Shown here piece by piece: positions 44,513 to 56,530 of a stretch of 64,000 nucleotides of DNA (position 1 is its first letter; each line of letters opens with the position of its first letter). The stretch is taken from contig NW_017265136.1 of NCBI RefSeq assembly GCF_001638985.1, forward strand, positions 1,198,726 to 1,262,725, given 5' to 3'. This DNA comes from Phycomyces blakesleeanus NRRL 1555(-). Lineage: Eukaryota; Mucoromycota; Mucoromycetes; Mucorales; Phycomycetaceae. The position numbers were made by a program, and so were the translations under genes. The notes under the pieces were generated by a model. The model saw only the letters and a program-made list of their open reading frames with translations, was not told the DNA's origin and made no database searches.

Positions 44513-47332
44513 TGTGATTTAAGAAGAATAAAGATAAAGAAAGAGTATCTGGCTGACACAAGACAAAAAATATATTGAGTCTTTTATAGCTTCAAAGGGT
44601 TTACGTGACACACACAAAGGCACAACCTTTGCCAAGCAAACCGTCCACATTAAACTACAATTTCTTTTTCGTCAAAGAAGCGTGATTGTATGCACCACAT
44701 TCTGAGTTTAACGTAAATTGTCCAATGGACGAGCTAAGATTTCTTGTGTACCTGAATGCGCCGCTTCCGGGCTAAAATTAACTCAGGTACAAAAGCCTTC
44801 TTTTGGTATAGACCGAGTGTTCTACCGTACTCAGTCAAAGCTGATTGGGTATTAGGACCGGCCGCCACTCGAAGGTATCGATTTAAAGCGTATTTTATAG
44901 TTTTTATGTACATTAGTTCTGTACATCATTGTGGCTAAGCTGGTCATATACAATATATATCAAAGGAATACTTTTTTTTTCTCATACAAGAGTTTCAAAA
45001 TCAATTCCAAAACGTTCAAGGACAAAAAATCGTACCAAAGCATTTTGAGACAACTACGATATTATTAGCCATATATTACATACGCGTTTTGCAAACACGA
45101 AAACCTTTATCTTGCAACAAAAATATCCAATGCTTAACAGTAATAAGCGTTTATAATGCTATCGGAATTATATATATATTCCGTGAATAGTCCAGCCTAT
45201 TTTTTATCTATTTATTTATCTATTTATCCAGATATCCAGACTGAACCTTCTTTATTAACATATCTTGGTTAAGATTGCAATGTTCTTTACACTAGTATTA
45301 AAGTAATGATATCAAAGAGACACTTTGAAAATACTCATAGTGATACATAACAGCAACAGCATATTTGATTTTGTAAAATATAGAGTGGCTCAAGGTAGCA
45401 CCGAGAATCTCACTATGAACGGATTTCCTTTTTTAACTAGAATAGCGATGGAACCCTGTCAATCAACGTACTTGAGAGTTCATACGAATCATTTTCTTTC
45501 GATGGACTATATGATCTTCGGGTGTATTGGTACTATTATTATTATTAAGTAGATTTCCTTTGTGATTCTGATATTAAAGATAAAGGTAAGTAAGAACTAA
45601 ACACCCAAAAATAAAGAAGAGAATGAAGAAAAAGCGACGCGGAGTATACACTGTGTGCGAATGTCTATACTTTCGCCTGTTTATTCCTATTAGGCTCTGA
45701 GGTTACATGCAATTGAATCATTCCGGAGCAGCGGACTGCCTTTTCTTGTGATCAAATAGACACTTGATTCTACAGAATTATAGTATGTGCTTGTACTTGA
45801 GCCGTTCAACAACACACTTTCAAAATGTATGGGGATTTAACTCTTGGAAAAGAAGTTAGATGTTTTGGCAAGTTTCGTAAGTCCTTTCTGGTTAAATAGC
45901 TTTACCATGATAAGAGTGTTCTAAGTTCATACTGATACATTGGTATTTATACCGAAATAAAAGCTTTGATATGTTTTTAGAGCAGACGAAAAAATCCATT
46001 TTTGGGTGAAAGACAAAGAGTGGGCTATTTGCTTGATTACAGAAACGGATAAATGGCTAAACACCATCTTATGAGCCCCACACAACTTTAATTCGAATGG
46101 TTATAGACCTTTGGCACAATGCACGATAATAGCTGTAAATGTTATTTTTATAGTACTTCTTGACTGTTTATCTCTCTGATTTACTCTATCTTTATTTTTA
46201 ACAGGGCCAATACTTTATAGAACATTAGCCAAACTATGCTTTACACATGACATTTTTATTAATGTACAATCCTGGACTAATACCATACAATCTATTGCAG
46301 CTAAGCCTTACCACATAAGTACATACATATTTAATAAACGACGCTGTATATTCAAAATTTCAATTATTATTGGCATAGGATTGTTGCAAGGCGCATAACT
46401 TATCAACTGTTTTCGCAATGCCGGATTTTTAATTTATGCCGTTTCTTAATCCACTTTAGTAGGGTCATATATAGCCAATGGAATCATTAGGAATAGTGTA
46501 GAGGGCTTTAAAAATATCACAACGCCCAGCGAGCTACCTCGACAGGTCCACATAGAATGAACCAAAAATTGAGAACAAATGATGTAGATAAATATGATAC
46601 AATCCAATCTCTAGCCACCTTACGAGGACAACATTTTCAGGATGGGAAACTACCTTTTTTTTGCCGTACTAATTTAGTGGGACTACTTGTCCGAGGTCCG
46701 ATGTCTTTCCTCCAATCCTTCATAGTAAAACGATATATCCTGAAATTCTTAATTCAATATTTAAATATAAAACTTTCTTTTCTATTGTATACTCATATCA
46801 TAAGAGCCAGTAATCAATTGTATTAAAGCATATTATCCTTCTCGTAGATAACAAAGAGACGTCTGTGCTCATTGCAGATTAGCAATCAAAAGTTATTCTG
46901 TTAATAAGTACTTTATAGAAATCACTTCAATACGAATCCTATCAATAAAAATACCCGTTTTTTTTTCTCAATGGAAAGGAGTATTTTTGCCCAAGACCTC
47001 TTCCTGTCTCATCAGTTGAAGGTTACAGTGGTATAACAATAGTAATTGCAAAAACCCAGGTGTTTTTACTTGTAACTAGAGATAATAAACCAACTTGAGT
47101 ATACTTTAAATGTGCCATAAGAAAATGGTACGCCATTTCCTGTTGGGATATGATGTCTTGAAGTAACATGTTAGGTAACTACTTTATTATTCTCTATATA
47201 TCAGTTGAGCCAGTGCAGGTAATATATGACTTTAAGTATAGCTTTACATATTTAAGAGGATGTTTTTACACATAGCCAAAGCTATTATCCTGCTTTATAT
47301 TAAAGTATCTTTATTATGATAAGTATGAATAA
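44513..47332. other. gene-poor AT-rich region upstream of the CipC-like gene
   Basis: The first few hundred bases should be the promoter of the CipC-like gene. Beyond that I see only short chance frames and simple repeats such as TATTTATC near 45205-45230. Confidence 0.5.
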
Positions 47333-47421
47333 TTAGGGACCAGATATAATTATTCGATTCTTCCCGCACCACAAATTGTAACTTTTTTTGCCGGCATTGA
47401 ATGACTCTATCTGGTCCCTAA
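47333..47421. mobile_element. 89-bp hairpin-like element with 14-bp inverted ends
   Basis: TTAGGGACCAGATA (47333-47346) and TATCTGGTCCCTAA (47408-47421) are perfect complements enclosing about 60 bp. TA flanks the GGGACC ends on both sides, which fits a tiny TA-targeted MITE. No second copy was noticed in the window, so a stand-alone hairpin is possible. Confidence 0.55.
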
Positions 47422-48337
47422 GGATCTATTCTTATTATAATAATTAATACTAGTCAGGATACAAAATATTCACGAAGATTTTCTTTTATGCTTTGCAAAA
47501 AAAAAGTGGATGATAATTACTTACCAGTTTGTGGTGTCAAACTCTGGGAATATAAGTTGGTGAAGGAAAGAGAAAGACATGGTACGCATAAGAAGGCCAA
47601 TAAATAGGAAACTATTCAACAATATTGCGCCACAGTCTGATGAAAACAGCTCCTTATGATATTCTGCGTAATTGGGTATTGATATAGTGCATATGTGTCT
47701 AACGATTATTTCTTTATTGTCAAGTCTAAATTCAAGGTTATTAATTGAATACACAGGATTTGTTTTTTTTTGTATGAGACAACATTTAATTATTAAGTTA
47801 ATAAAAAATCGGTCGTACTTCCTAAAAGAAGGAGAGGTAGATGTATGGGGAGAGATTGATGAACACACAAAGCGTGGAGACGATGTAGTAAGCTAATACG
47901 TACAAAGAGAAGAGGAAACGACAAAATTATAGAGAGGAAGGAAGCAGGATTAACAAAAGAAGAAGAAAAAGAGAAGATATAATACAGGTGAAAGTAGAAA
48001 GTAGATGGAGCACAAGAGTGAGAGAGTTAGTCTAGGATATGAGAGGACTAAAAAAAACTGAAGCGATTTGTTCACAGAAACAACTACATTGGCAGGAACA
48101 AAAGGCACATCGTCAAAAATTGTGCGCCAGTACGCTTTCCAAACTGCGGCAAGCACACCATCCGAACCATGATAGGAGTCAATATGAGGAGGGGAGGGAG
48201 GGAGGTCGAGAGCATAAAAGGCACGAAGGATTGTGGATGGCCGGGCTTTCAGGACACACCGTTTTGCCCTGAAGAATTAGAGAAAGACACTGGGCCACGG
48301 ACATGTAGTCGCAATTTATTAGTCCGGTTAGATAGAA
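47422..48337. other. non-coding region before the orphan exon
   Basis: No convincing gene. From about 48180 to 48330 the composition becomes GC-richer, with a GGAGGGGAGGGAGGGAGG run and a CATAAAAGG box near 48213, which would suit a promoter for the reading frame at 48338. Confidence 0.4.
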
Positions 48338-48445
48338 ATGTCGTGTCCCACCAGGAAACGTCGTTCCCGTAAGATTGCTGTTGAACAATCGCTGTCTTCT
48401 GAAGAAGAAAAGCCATCATCACCTTCGTCCGATCAATACTATGAA
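48338..48445 (+). pseudogene. orphan first exon of a gene, rest not found
   Basis: ATG followed by 36 codons (SCPTRKRRSRKIAVEQSLSS, then an EEEKPSS acidic stretch) ends in YYE followed by a GTAATC donor. The composition resembles the basic/acidic tail that often precedes a chromodomain, whose first strand typically reads YEVE; that is only a guess. No downstream exon is visible before the MITE at 48536 or beyond it, so this is a gene remnant or a short chance exon. Confidence 0.35.
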
Positions 48446-48535
48446 GTAATCAAATCAACCATTTGTTTTTTGAAGTCTATGTTTTTTTTAAATAAAAAGT
48501 CGGGTTCCATGTAAACATACAATTATTACTTATTA

Positions 48536-48649
48536 GGGGGTTTCACCAGTTCTGGATGCTTGACCGTTGGATGTATCGGTGGTTTAATACAAAAAATCCT
48601 CACAAAATGAAAATTGAGCACCCAAGCATCCAGAGCTGGTGAAACCCCC
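48536..48649. mobile_element. MITE with 27-bp terminal inverted repeats
   Basis: 114 bp. The left arm GGGGGTTTCACCAGTTCTGG continues to ATGCTTG; the right arm is its complement with one mismatch (CAAGCATCCAGAGCTGG, then TGAAACCCCC). TA occurs at the left junction and one base away at the right, suggesting TA target duplication and a Tc1/mariner-type source. Two decayed relatives lie at 11613-11707 and 12529-12637. There is no coding capacity. Confidence 0.88.
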
Positions 48650-49725
48650 ATAATATGTGTTGGCTCATCTTAGATGTCTAATACAGCCTTACCGCGTTTT
48701 ATGTTATGCCTAATACTTGGCAAAATATGCTTTAAAGATCAAGAGTGGCTTACAAGCTGTTGTATGTTTCCTTTTACCGAATATAAAGACACCAATAAAG
48801 GCATGTGCTCACAAGAGCCAAAACTAAAGTTTATTTGACTAGATCCAAAAAGAGCAACTATTTGCATAATCTGAAGGTCCTTTCTTTCTTTCTTTATGTA
48901 TTTATTATACGTATGAATCCTAATATATTACAAAACTTAATATAGATACAAATATTTAGTTAAATAATAGTGAACCTAGTAATAGTAACAATAATAAAAT
49001 GGAATATAGAAATATAGACGGATTTTGAGTAACGTACCACTAAGCAAAATTAACAGCACAAAAGCAAGAACTACCTTATTTTCCAGTAAAAACAGTAGTC
49101 ATTCCTTTGGTATCTCCCACACAACCGAAGGGGAATTGATATTTGGGTTTATCTCCAGAATTAACGCTTTTAGTCTAACTTTTTATAGGCATCTTTGAAT
49201 ACACATTTGGTACAGTGAGAAATAATTAAGAAAAAAAAAAGTACCAGCTGACACTACTATAGTACTATTGTTTTCATTCAGTAATTCCTACTCCAAAAAT
49301 TTGATACTTTACCTTATATTTTTATAGAAGCATTACACATATCGATATCTGAACTTTTAAATGGGTAAAGGGACTTTATTAAATATTTATTGTATTTCAA
49401 TATCTTATTTCTCAAGAGAGGTAACCAGACAAGTAATCGATGAAAGCCCAAACAATAATAAGTAGTAAGTAGTAAGTGGTAAATAGTAAGTAGTAAATAG
49501 TGGAGTAATACGAGTGATAGTCACTGATGAGAGATAAAAAAATAAATAAAAGATCATATAAACTTTCGCTTATTCATTAACCAGCCCCAAGGTACTTGAG
49601 GATTAGGACAATAAAGAATAACAGAAAAAAAAATGATAAGAAAGAGGGTAGTAGCATCAAGCTGGGAGAGGTAAAAATAAAATAAAATGAAGATAAAACC
49701 TAGTTAAGAAAGGATTCTTGGCGTT
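48650..49725. other. intergenic region downstream of the UNC93-like gene
   Basis: AT-rich. AGTAGTAAGTAGTAAGTGG-type TAGTAAG repeats occur near 49460-49500. It holds the 3' UTR of the minus-strand transporter gene at its right end. No gene is seen. Confidence 0.5.
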
Positions 49726-51327
49726 TTAGGCAAACTCATGCTTGTCAGAGGTGACTTCTTTGCTAGAGGTTTCAACAGCCAAGTCCTCACCCTCAGGTCG
49801 ACCACCAACCAAAGTAATAGGAACCGCCTTGTCAATCAAGTTATCGACATTCTCTACTGTCACCTCAGGAACTGTCCAGCAGACAATGTAAGTAAGAGCA
49901 AGGCCAGCGACATTGAGAGCAAAGACAATGATAAGTTCGGTCATGAAAGGGGTGTGGATGGCATCAACCTGGGAAGCAATGGCATTTGCAGCATTCTGGA
50001 TGGTTTTGTAGAAACCACCATAACGTGCAGCACGCTCAATATCGTTTGTCATTGTGCCGAGTAGCCAGTAAATAAAACCTTGGTAGATAGCATCCGCAAA
50101 GCCAAAGAGAGCATATAAGAAGCATATAGGGCCATAACCATCATCGAATACATCCATGGGGGCAAATCCGGGAGCCTTGACAGAAGTACGGTTAAACTTC
50201 TTTTGGACAAAGATAGCACCAACCCAAATTGCAACAATGAAGACGAGAACAAAAGTATTGCCAATAAAAGCACGAGCTCTACGGCCACCTAGACGAGTGG
50301 AGTCGAGAAGAAGACCAAAGACACCAGCACCGATAATCTGGAAGAGCCAATAGACCAAGTTGTTAAGACCGCGGGCACGAAGAACAAAGAATCCTCCACC
50401 ATTGTAGACCTGGAACTGATAGGTGTAAAACCAATTTGATCCAGCAAAAAGAGGAATGAGGACAATCATGCGCCAGTCGAGGAAAAGGCGGAAAACCTCA
50501 ATGGCTTCACGACGCCAGTTTGAGAACTTGTGGAGAGATACAGGTGACCCATCGTTACGGATAACCTTGTGAGCAGGCAAAAGAAGAACGGCAGTACAGG
50601 CACCGACGGCCATGATGACCATAAAAGCAATGTATGTGGAAGTTTTGACACTGCTTGCAGCGTTGTTCCAGTCGTTAGCCAAGGGAATGGCAGCACCAAG
50701 AGTTGCACCCCTATTATAGAAATATGTGGTCAGTGTGTGTAAAAAATAATAATATTATGTGACGCACTGTGGATCCTCAGTTATTAATTACTTACAAGTT
50801 AAAGATCATCCAGAAAATGGAGAATGATTTTCCCTTTTCAGCTTCTGAAGGATAGGACATCATAATACCGGCCTGGGCAGTCCACAAAAAACCTGCACCA
50901 ATACCAAGAATAGCACCGGCTGCAATAACAAAAGCATCGTTAAATGGGATATAAGAACCGACGTAGAGGACGTATGCAAGAGCAGCGGGAATGATAACAC
51001 GGATACCAAACATGTTGTAGCTAGATAGAAAAGAAGAAATAAAGAATGAGTTAAACGCGCCGACCAGAGAATCAAGTTGATATAAAAAACTTACACAGGA
51101 GCACCGACAAGAGAGCATACAGTAAAGGTAACAGCAAGAGCAGTATTGGCATCGTTGGCAACATCGGTAGAAGATTTACCACCACCACCCATGCCGTTCA
51201 GGGCATTGAACATTCCCGGGCAGCAAAAGCAGATGAAGCCGACCAAGAAGACTTGGAAGTAAGGACTGTTGTAGCGAAAAGGCAGTTTGGAGGCTAGGCC
51301 ACCAGAAGGAGATAAGGCAGTTCCCAT
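49726..51327 (-). CDS. UNC93-like major facilitator superfamily membrane protein (DUF895 type)
   Basis: Three main exons: 51327 to about 51091, about 51020 to 50797, and about 50709 to 49726 in coding order. They encode roughly 480-500 residues with 11-12 hydrophobic segments. Family features are FLVGFICFCCPGMFNALNG in the first helix, LGIGAGFLWTAQAGIMMSYP in the fourth or fifth, KGKSFSIFWMIFNLG, and YQFQVYNGG with RARGLNNLVYWLFQIIGAG further on. This matches the fungal UNC93-like/DUF895 family of MFS proteins, whose transported substrate is unknown. The start is the ATG at 51325-51327 (MGTALSPSGG); an upstream in-frame extension begins with TTG. The C-terminal tail is hydrophilic (KEVTSDKHEFA) and cytosolic in a 12-helix model. 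It is the first of five consecutive minus-strand genes. Confidence 0.88.
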
Positions 51328-52211
51328 TGTTGAGTAGGTAAGAGAAAGAGATGCTGTACTCAAACAAATCGAACAGGGTCGCCTATATATATATTATACC
51401 TAAAAAAAATTCGACAGCTGGTTGAGCCTGAGATATCGGTGGGACAGGATGCGAAAGATCAGGTTGTCCAGGGTCCTTTGGGTAATTAAGAGCGAGGAAG
51501 AGATTGGTACTTCTTAGTTAGATTGTCCTACGTTGTTCGTGCTGTTCCGGAACAGTGATTTGGTGTTCTACCCTGGTTTGATCTCCCACGAACACACTGT
51601 ATATCTGGCATGGATATACTGAGCTGATTACGTGAGATATATTGTGTGAGAATAGGCCCTTTATCTTTCCCTCCCTTCTTGTACTCACAACGTGATATAT
51701 TTTGTGAGTCGTGATAGTTGACCTTTTTTTCTTCAAGTGGTGTGTACGGGTCCTTCCCTGGAAGAAATATCAGGGGTAGGACCCTTTTATCGCTTGTACA
51801 CGCATATGGTTTGTGATTTGGAATATTTAATTGGCAAGGTGACTTATTTTCTTTCCTGGAAAAAGTACACTTCTTGTGCCCTTATTCCCTTGAGCACAAA
51901 ATGTGAACCCTGAAGAGGGTAGTTCTGGAACGAATTCCGGCTGACCTAATATCATACATGCGCCAATTTTTTATTTGATTTCGAAAGGAATAATGTGTGT
52001 ATACAGAGTTTAGGGAAAAGAAATAAATAATAACAGTAATAACAGTAATAACAGTAATAACAATTATAATAATGAGAGTTGAAAACAAAAAAAAGAGGTA
52101 AATGAAGGGTTATTATTATTGCTATTGCTATTACTATGCTTGAAAATCCCCCCCTTTTTTTTTAAAAAAAAATTAATCAGATCATAAACTTCAATTCAAG
52201 ATGTCTATCAT
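51328..52211. other. promoter region of the UNC93-like gene and 3' region of SYO1
   Basis: Non-coding. AACAGTAATAACAGTAATAA triplet-like repeats occur near 52025-52070. Several GTGTACGGGTCC-type GC patches lie at 51530-51800, upstream of the transporter, without a named motif. Confidence 0.5.
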
Positions 52212-55115
52212 CTATCGTCTCTCGTTCTTCTTGTACTTGATAAATGCTACCAAGTTGGTCAAAGCTTCATCAGCTCTAGAACGCAAATCAAAGTTCTTTC
52301 GGCGATCAATGGACTTGACCTAATAGATCAATTTTCGTTAGAATTGTTGTAATTTTTTTTGTTGATTGGTTCCTTTTTCTTTACTTACAATTGCGCGGTA
52401 AGCAGGTAAGATAGATTCTAGTTCCTTGATCATGTTTCCCTTGACAAAGATAGGCTCATCATAATCGAATGCGCAGTCATTGTAAACATCGTACATAAAG
52501 TTGAGCACCTCAACTGCTAGTTCTGGGGGAGTTTGCTTTGTAGGGATGTTTCGCAAGATGTCTGTTACATAGATAGCAATGTTCTACCATGATTACAAAA
52601 TAAAAGTAAGCTAATGATAACACACTAGATATTTCGCACTCAAATGATAATGAAACTCCTCGTGCTCGTGAAACTTACCTTATTAAATTCGATGTTTCCC
52701 TGGCGAGTAGCAATGGCACCTAAGCAGCCGATAATCTTGACACGAATAGATACAACAGGAATAAGAGTACATGTGCGGCACAATACTTCATTATCATTAG
52801 GACCAAGAGGCTGTATACAATAATCAACATCAGAATCAGAAAAAAAAACAGATTATCAAGTTTGAATTGAATAAACTTACAGTATTGTTCCCAAGACCTC
52901 TAGCCAAAGACCAGAGACATCCTACGATTGCCTCCAAATTATCAGCCAATATATCGTCAGCTCCACCATTTGCAGGTGTCAAATCATAGAGAAGTTTAAT
53001 GAGCCAAGTCCAAGTTTGCTGAGCATCTGATATGTGCTCCTTAAACCAGAATTTTGATGGTACATCGTTCATAGCCAATAAAAAGTTGTTAAGGCATTCT
53101 AGTGACCGCAGATGGGTCAGGGCTAATCCTTGTGATACCGTTGGTACGATGGATTCTTGAGGGAAGGACAGGGGAGTTGGTGTAGCCAAACGGATCAGGT
53201 GGGGGAAGATTTGATAAGTAAAAGCATGCATGACAGGGTTCGATCGAATCAAAGCATCCTCGCTTGCAGATGATGTGCCTCCAGTAAGAGCAGATACTTC
53301 ACCCAAGATATCCTCAGTATCCTCATCCTCTTCTTCAATAGGTTCACCCTCATCATCACCCATAGTTTCATCAGCTTCCTCCCAGCCATCCTCTACAAGT
53401 AAAAGCAACGAATAAGGGTCCATGAGATTAAACTATGTACCACAATTGATTTTATAGTACCTTCAGTATCATCTTGAGTACAAATGTCAGCCAAAAGTTC
53501 GAGTGACAGCTGCAATGTAGTAAGGCGTTCCTCAACACTTTGAACATATCTCTGCATTTATATAATTTGTTAGCATATACAAGAGTCCAATATACTTAAA
53601 TATATACCTCCTCTGCGTTAACAGGCTGCTTGGGTGCAGGTGTAATCTCACCAGTCTCTTCATGTTTAGTAATTTTCTATATAATCCAAAATTAGCCATA
53701 TTTCAATGGCACTAAGCTTTTTTTTTTGTACATACACCACTGTTAGCAGCAACTAAAGATTGTTCAGCGGCAACCTGAAGGTCGTAGTCAAGAGACGAAA
53801 TCAAGACAGGCAAGACCATCTTGTTCAATTCAACCAAAGGATCCTGATCATCATCCCACGAGCTTGACATGCGCATAACCTCACGTAAATTCATCAAAAT
53901 GGCTGGTTTTTATGTCAGAATTTCATTTCTTTTTCTTCTGATTATTATATACACAGCACTTACCACATGCAAGAACACGGACAAGTGTGTCCTCTGGACG
54001 AGTGAATTTTGTAAGAATGCCAACAAGAGTGCTAATATACTCAGGATGATTCTGGAATTCAATGTAGATGTCCTTGTTTTCGTCGGTCAAGGTAGTCAAG
54101 CATTGTCCTAATTATATTATAGATAAATAAAGATGTATTGATGACTTTTTCGTTTTTATATTTACCAGCAGCAACAACAACACGAGTAGGGCATTGATCA
54201 GCAGCTGACAAGAATGAAATCAAAAAGGTAATAATATTAAGACGGTTGATAGCCTTGATGTACTTATCAGAGGCCTCACTTTTTTTTTTAAAAAAAAAAC
54301 GCAAATACACCAATTAATATTCAATTTTCCAAATAGACTTTTTTTAACACTAATAGTAATAATACATACATGATACTCCAGACAATATAAATGAAGTTCT
54401 CTGCTACATCCCAAACTGTGCGACGTTTATCTTGGTCATCATGATCGGCAAAGGGAGCATTTTTCAAAACGAGATCAATGGTTTGGGAGATCTATTTCGA
54501 GAAAAATATATTCCATATAAGCATTGTTTTACATATCCTTATATCCACTCATTTACGTTACCGTGGGCAACAAAGCAGACAAAGGTGTCAGAATATCGCG
54601 TGCATAATAATCGTTGGCAACGACTGGATCCACAGAAACAAGGTTTCTATTCGATTTATTAAATACCTACAATATCTCTTTCTCTCTCTTTCTCAGATAA
54701 TTATTTTAAAACCATACCTCAATGTACCAAGAGTTTCTTCCTTGACATCCTGATTGCTGTCAGTCAGACGTTCGATGAGTTTAGGAATAATACCCTTGGA
54801 CAACAAAAGTTTGCGAGTGGCAGCTCCGGCCATGACAAGGTTCGAAATGCAAGCAGCAGACCAGGCACGTTCAGTTGGATCAGGTGAAGAGAGCTAAAGT
54901 GGAATTGAGTTGGTTAACTTCCTCTTTACTGCAAGTTAGGATCTTTCATATATATATATATATATATATATATTAACCTTTTCAATAACAGGCATGACCT
55001 GCTCAGGCTTAGGAACATCCTCGGAAATTCCCTGGCTGACACCGGCAGCAATGCGAGCACCGAGAGGGTTCACTCTGTTTTTCGTGATCTTGCGTCTTTG
55101 AGGTTGCTTTCCCAT
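52212..55115 (-). CDS. syo1: SYO1/HEATR3-like symportin (ribosomal protein L5/L11 nuclear import adaptor)
   Basis: A multi-exon gene starting MGKQPQRRKITKNRVNPLG, which is the conserved basic, import-receptor-binding N-terminus of Syo1. It is followed by ARM/HEAT repeats (ERAWSACCISNLVMAG; VKEETLGTLRNLVSV; AAGQCLTTLTDENKD). A long acidic loop follows (EEADETMGDDEGEP and EEEDEDTEDI, near 53300-53400), then further HEAT repeats to KSIDRRKNFDLRSRADEALTNL. In yeast and Chaetomium, Syo1 carries uL18 and uL5 (RPL5, RPL11) together into the nucleus for 5S RNP assembly, and the acidic loop sits beside the RPL11 site. The introns are 50-130 nt, one of them holding a TA microsatellite. The family is firm; some internal splice sites are not individually checked. 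Confidence 0.87.
54949..54973. repeat. TA microsatellite in a SYO1 intron
   Basis: About 12 uninterrupted TA units near the 3' side (minus-strand donor side) of an intron in the SYO1 gene. Confidence 0.85.
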
Positions 55116-56530
55116 TTCCGAGATGTATCAAAAAATGATCAGGTACAGAATTACTCAAAAAATTTAAACACTCGTTTTCCTTACTACATCCAGCTGCTTT
55201 ACAAAAAAAGTAGTGGCTTTGCATGACTGCAAAATTTACAAGGTGCGATAGTTATATGAAATCTTGTAGAGATAATTACAAAAAATATGATACACATATT
55301 CTTCAATGGCTGATACAAGGGAGTTATACTGATATTAATGGCTCAATATCCAGAAGCTATATAGAGAATCAACTTGCTGATAAGAGATTTTCATTTAATG
55401 TTTATTGCTTAAATTTACTTTTAGTAGCTTTGTGAATATATTGGGAATAATATATGTAACAATCTACAGCGTATAGCATTGTATTTGGATTATATTTTAT
55501 AAAATAGCTTTCTTTTTTTCAAGGCTGTAATATTTTATATTGTATCATAATATATATATATATATATATAAATATATATACTAACTGGCAAATATTGTCT
55601 TATATAAATATAAACAGCTTCATAGATCTCTTTCGGTCATTTTATTTAAAGTACCAGTCAGATTGACGGTGCTATAAAATCCAAGTAGCTTAAAAATATT
55701 TTTGCAGATTTAAGATTATAAAATTAAAAAAGAGGCCAGAAAAGTATAATGACTAGTGGCAAATATACTCGGAATGAGGACAAACTTACAATAACTATTT
55801 AGATATTATAATACCGATATATAACAAGCTTTGATTTGCCACCCAAGACCATCTTTCTCGATCCACTTTAATTCCTACCTAAATAAATAATTGATAGAAG
55901 ATTGTATGTATAAACTAAATGCTTTATATTGCTTCGTTTAATTCATTCAAATATTAGATTCATTGTACCCTACATATTTTATTGTCATATGCTATGCTGT
56001 GTTATATAGAAATTGCACACAAGCATGTGTAGCTATCTTATTTATTTATCTATTAATAAAATTATAATTTGATTTTCTCATGATTTGAAATAAAACTCTT
56101 TTATAAACACTACACAAAATGTACAGGTGTTTATTATTTTTTTTTCTTTCTTAAATCCGACCTACCGGAATTAACCACTATAATGACTGTAAGAAAATAA
56201 ACCAAAAACAATATTACACAGCAACTAAAATAACATCACTGGAATTCACTCTGTCTAAAGGAAAGTATAGCTTATTTCAATTTATTGGTATTATAACTTT
56301 AGTAACATGGTTTTATGAAAAGGCTAATTTTTTTAAAATAATAATAATAATCCCTTTTACCTAAATAACAAACAATATAATGTCTAAATATGTTTTCAAA
56401 TGTATTAAAAGAGGTGCTTAGACGAAATTTGTAAGTTGATCCAAGTATACTGCTTTGTCAGATATCATCCTGTCAATGTAAACCTTTGATTGATTCCCCC
56501 CTTTTTTTTCAGTGTAAGAGCACGTTTATT
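55116..56530. other. intergenic, SYO1 promoter and downstream AT-rich DNA
   Basis: About 1.4 kb without a recognisable gene. A TA microsatellite lies at about 55550-55570. The left part should hold the SYO1 promoter and the right part the 3' region of the zincin-like gene. Confidence 0.55.

Noticed and set aside
46557..46826. 89-codon plus-strand frame
   Set aside because: No recognisable motif, no introns or neighbouring exons; composition like the surrounding non-coding DNA.
47521..47868. 115-codon minus-strand frame
   Set aside because: No start context, no family features and strongly AT-biased composition; treated as chance.
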